This document shows, piece by piece, positions 41,915 through 42,015 of a stretch of DNA of 42,015 nucleotides (the stretch's first letter is position 1; each line of letters starts with the position of its first letter). The DNA is from Planctomycetota bacterium (lineage in GTDB: Bacteria; Planctomycetota; Planctomycetia; Gemmatales; Gemmataceae). The DNA lies in NCBI GenBank assembly GCA_016177925.1, contig JACOUH010000190.1, forward strand, positions 1 to 42,015, read 5' to 3'. A program made the position numbers and the translations under genes. Below the pieces are notes generated by a model, which made no database searches, was not told the origin of the DNA, and was given only the letters and a program-made list of their open reading frames with translations.

Positions 41915-42015
41915 TTATTCATGTTCTGGCTCGATCCGCTCCGGCTCGGCGCCGATGGCGAGGTCCGCGAGGAACGCCTTCAGACGGTTATAGGCGGCAA
42001 GCGGGGTGATAAGGT
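41915..42015 (-). CDS. C-terminal end of an unknown gene (continues beyond the window)
   Basis: The minus strand from the window edge reads LITPLAAYNRLKAFLADLAI and then GAEPERIEPEHE with stop TAA at 41915-41917. It is the last 32 codons of a gene whose start lies outside the window. No family assigned. Confidence 0.5.
   Translation of the reverse strand, partial: LITPLAAYNRLKAFLADLAIGAEPERIEPEHE

Overview
The window is GC-rich bacterial DNA that looks like a planctomycete, probably of the Gemmata/Isosphaera group. The signs are a eukaryote-type Ser/Thr kinase fused to WD40 repeats, a giant secreted PQQ-propeller protein, a DUF1571 protein, a Gfo/Idh/MocA gene remnant and many large palindromes in intergenic DNA (and once inside a gene). 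No rRNA, tRNA, CRISPR array or intact insertion sequence was seen. The assignment rests on gene content and style only.

Layout. (1) 0-6.6 kb, plus strand: the end of a cytochrome c oxidase cluster (ctaA heme A synthase, ctaB heme O synthase, COX subunits III and IV, a SCO1-DUF420 fusion). It is followed by a small membrane protein whose reading frame is broken by one TGA sitting where a CxxC motif would have its second Cys (a selenocysteine candidate) and by a Tat-exported protein of unknown function. (2) 6.6-7.8 kb: a secreted protein of unknown function. (3) 7.9-17.6 kb: a cyanophycin locus. Two cyanophycin synthetase genes run leftward. A 'cyanophycin-associated' ABC exporter, a DUF1854 protein and a cyanophycinase run rightward from the same 0.6 kb intergenic region. 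The two synthetases have lost different active sites and look complementary. (4) 17.6-24.8 kb: small genes including a possible ribbon-helix-helix pair, an Mla-type ATPase with an MCE-less partner, a DUF1571 protein, an MBL-fold hydrolase, and a ThiF/MoeB-MoaD pair. (5) 24.9-33.0 kb, minus strand: molybdate-type ABC transporter genes (ATPase, permease, double-domain binding protein), a membrane-anchored unknown, and a 1.26-kilo-residue PQQ-propeller protein with an embedded methyltransferase-like domain. (6) 33.3-38.3 kb: an accessory, partly decayed stretch with an unknown gene, a nucleotidyltransferase, a membrane protein with a CxxCH heme site, an orphan RHS-type toxin tip with a thioredoxin-like neighbour, a Gfo/Idh tail remnant, a truncated YCII gene and a truncated ECF sigma gene. 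(7) 38.2-42.0 kb, minus strand: a Ser/Thr kinase-WD40 protein, a small conserved protein, and the C-terminal end of another gene.

How the parts work together. The Cta/Cox/SCO genes make and metallate the terminal oxidase; its subunits I and II are presumably left of the window. The cyanophycin genes would make, handle and degrade an Asp-Arg storage polymer. The Mod genes would bring in molybdate (or tungstate), and the MoaD/MoeB pair would supply sulfur for the pterin cofactor. The strongest leads are the CPS-UGA reading frame, the complementary synthetase pair, and the toxin/immunity and gene-remnant junctions at 35.7-38.2 kb.
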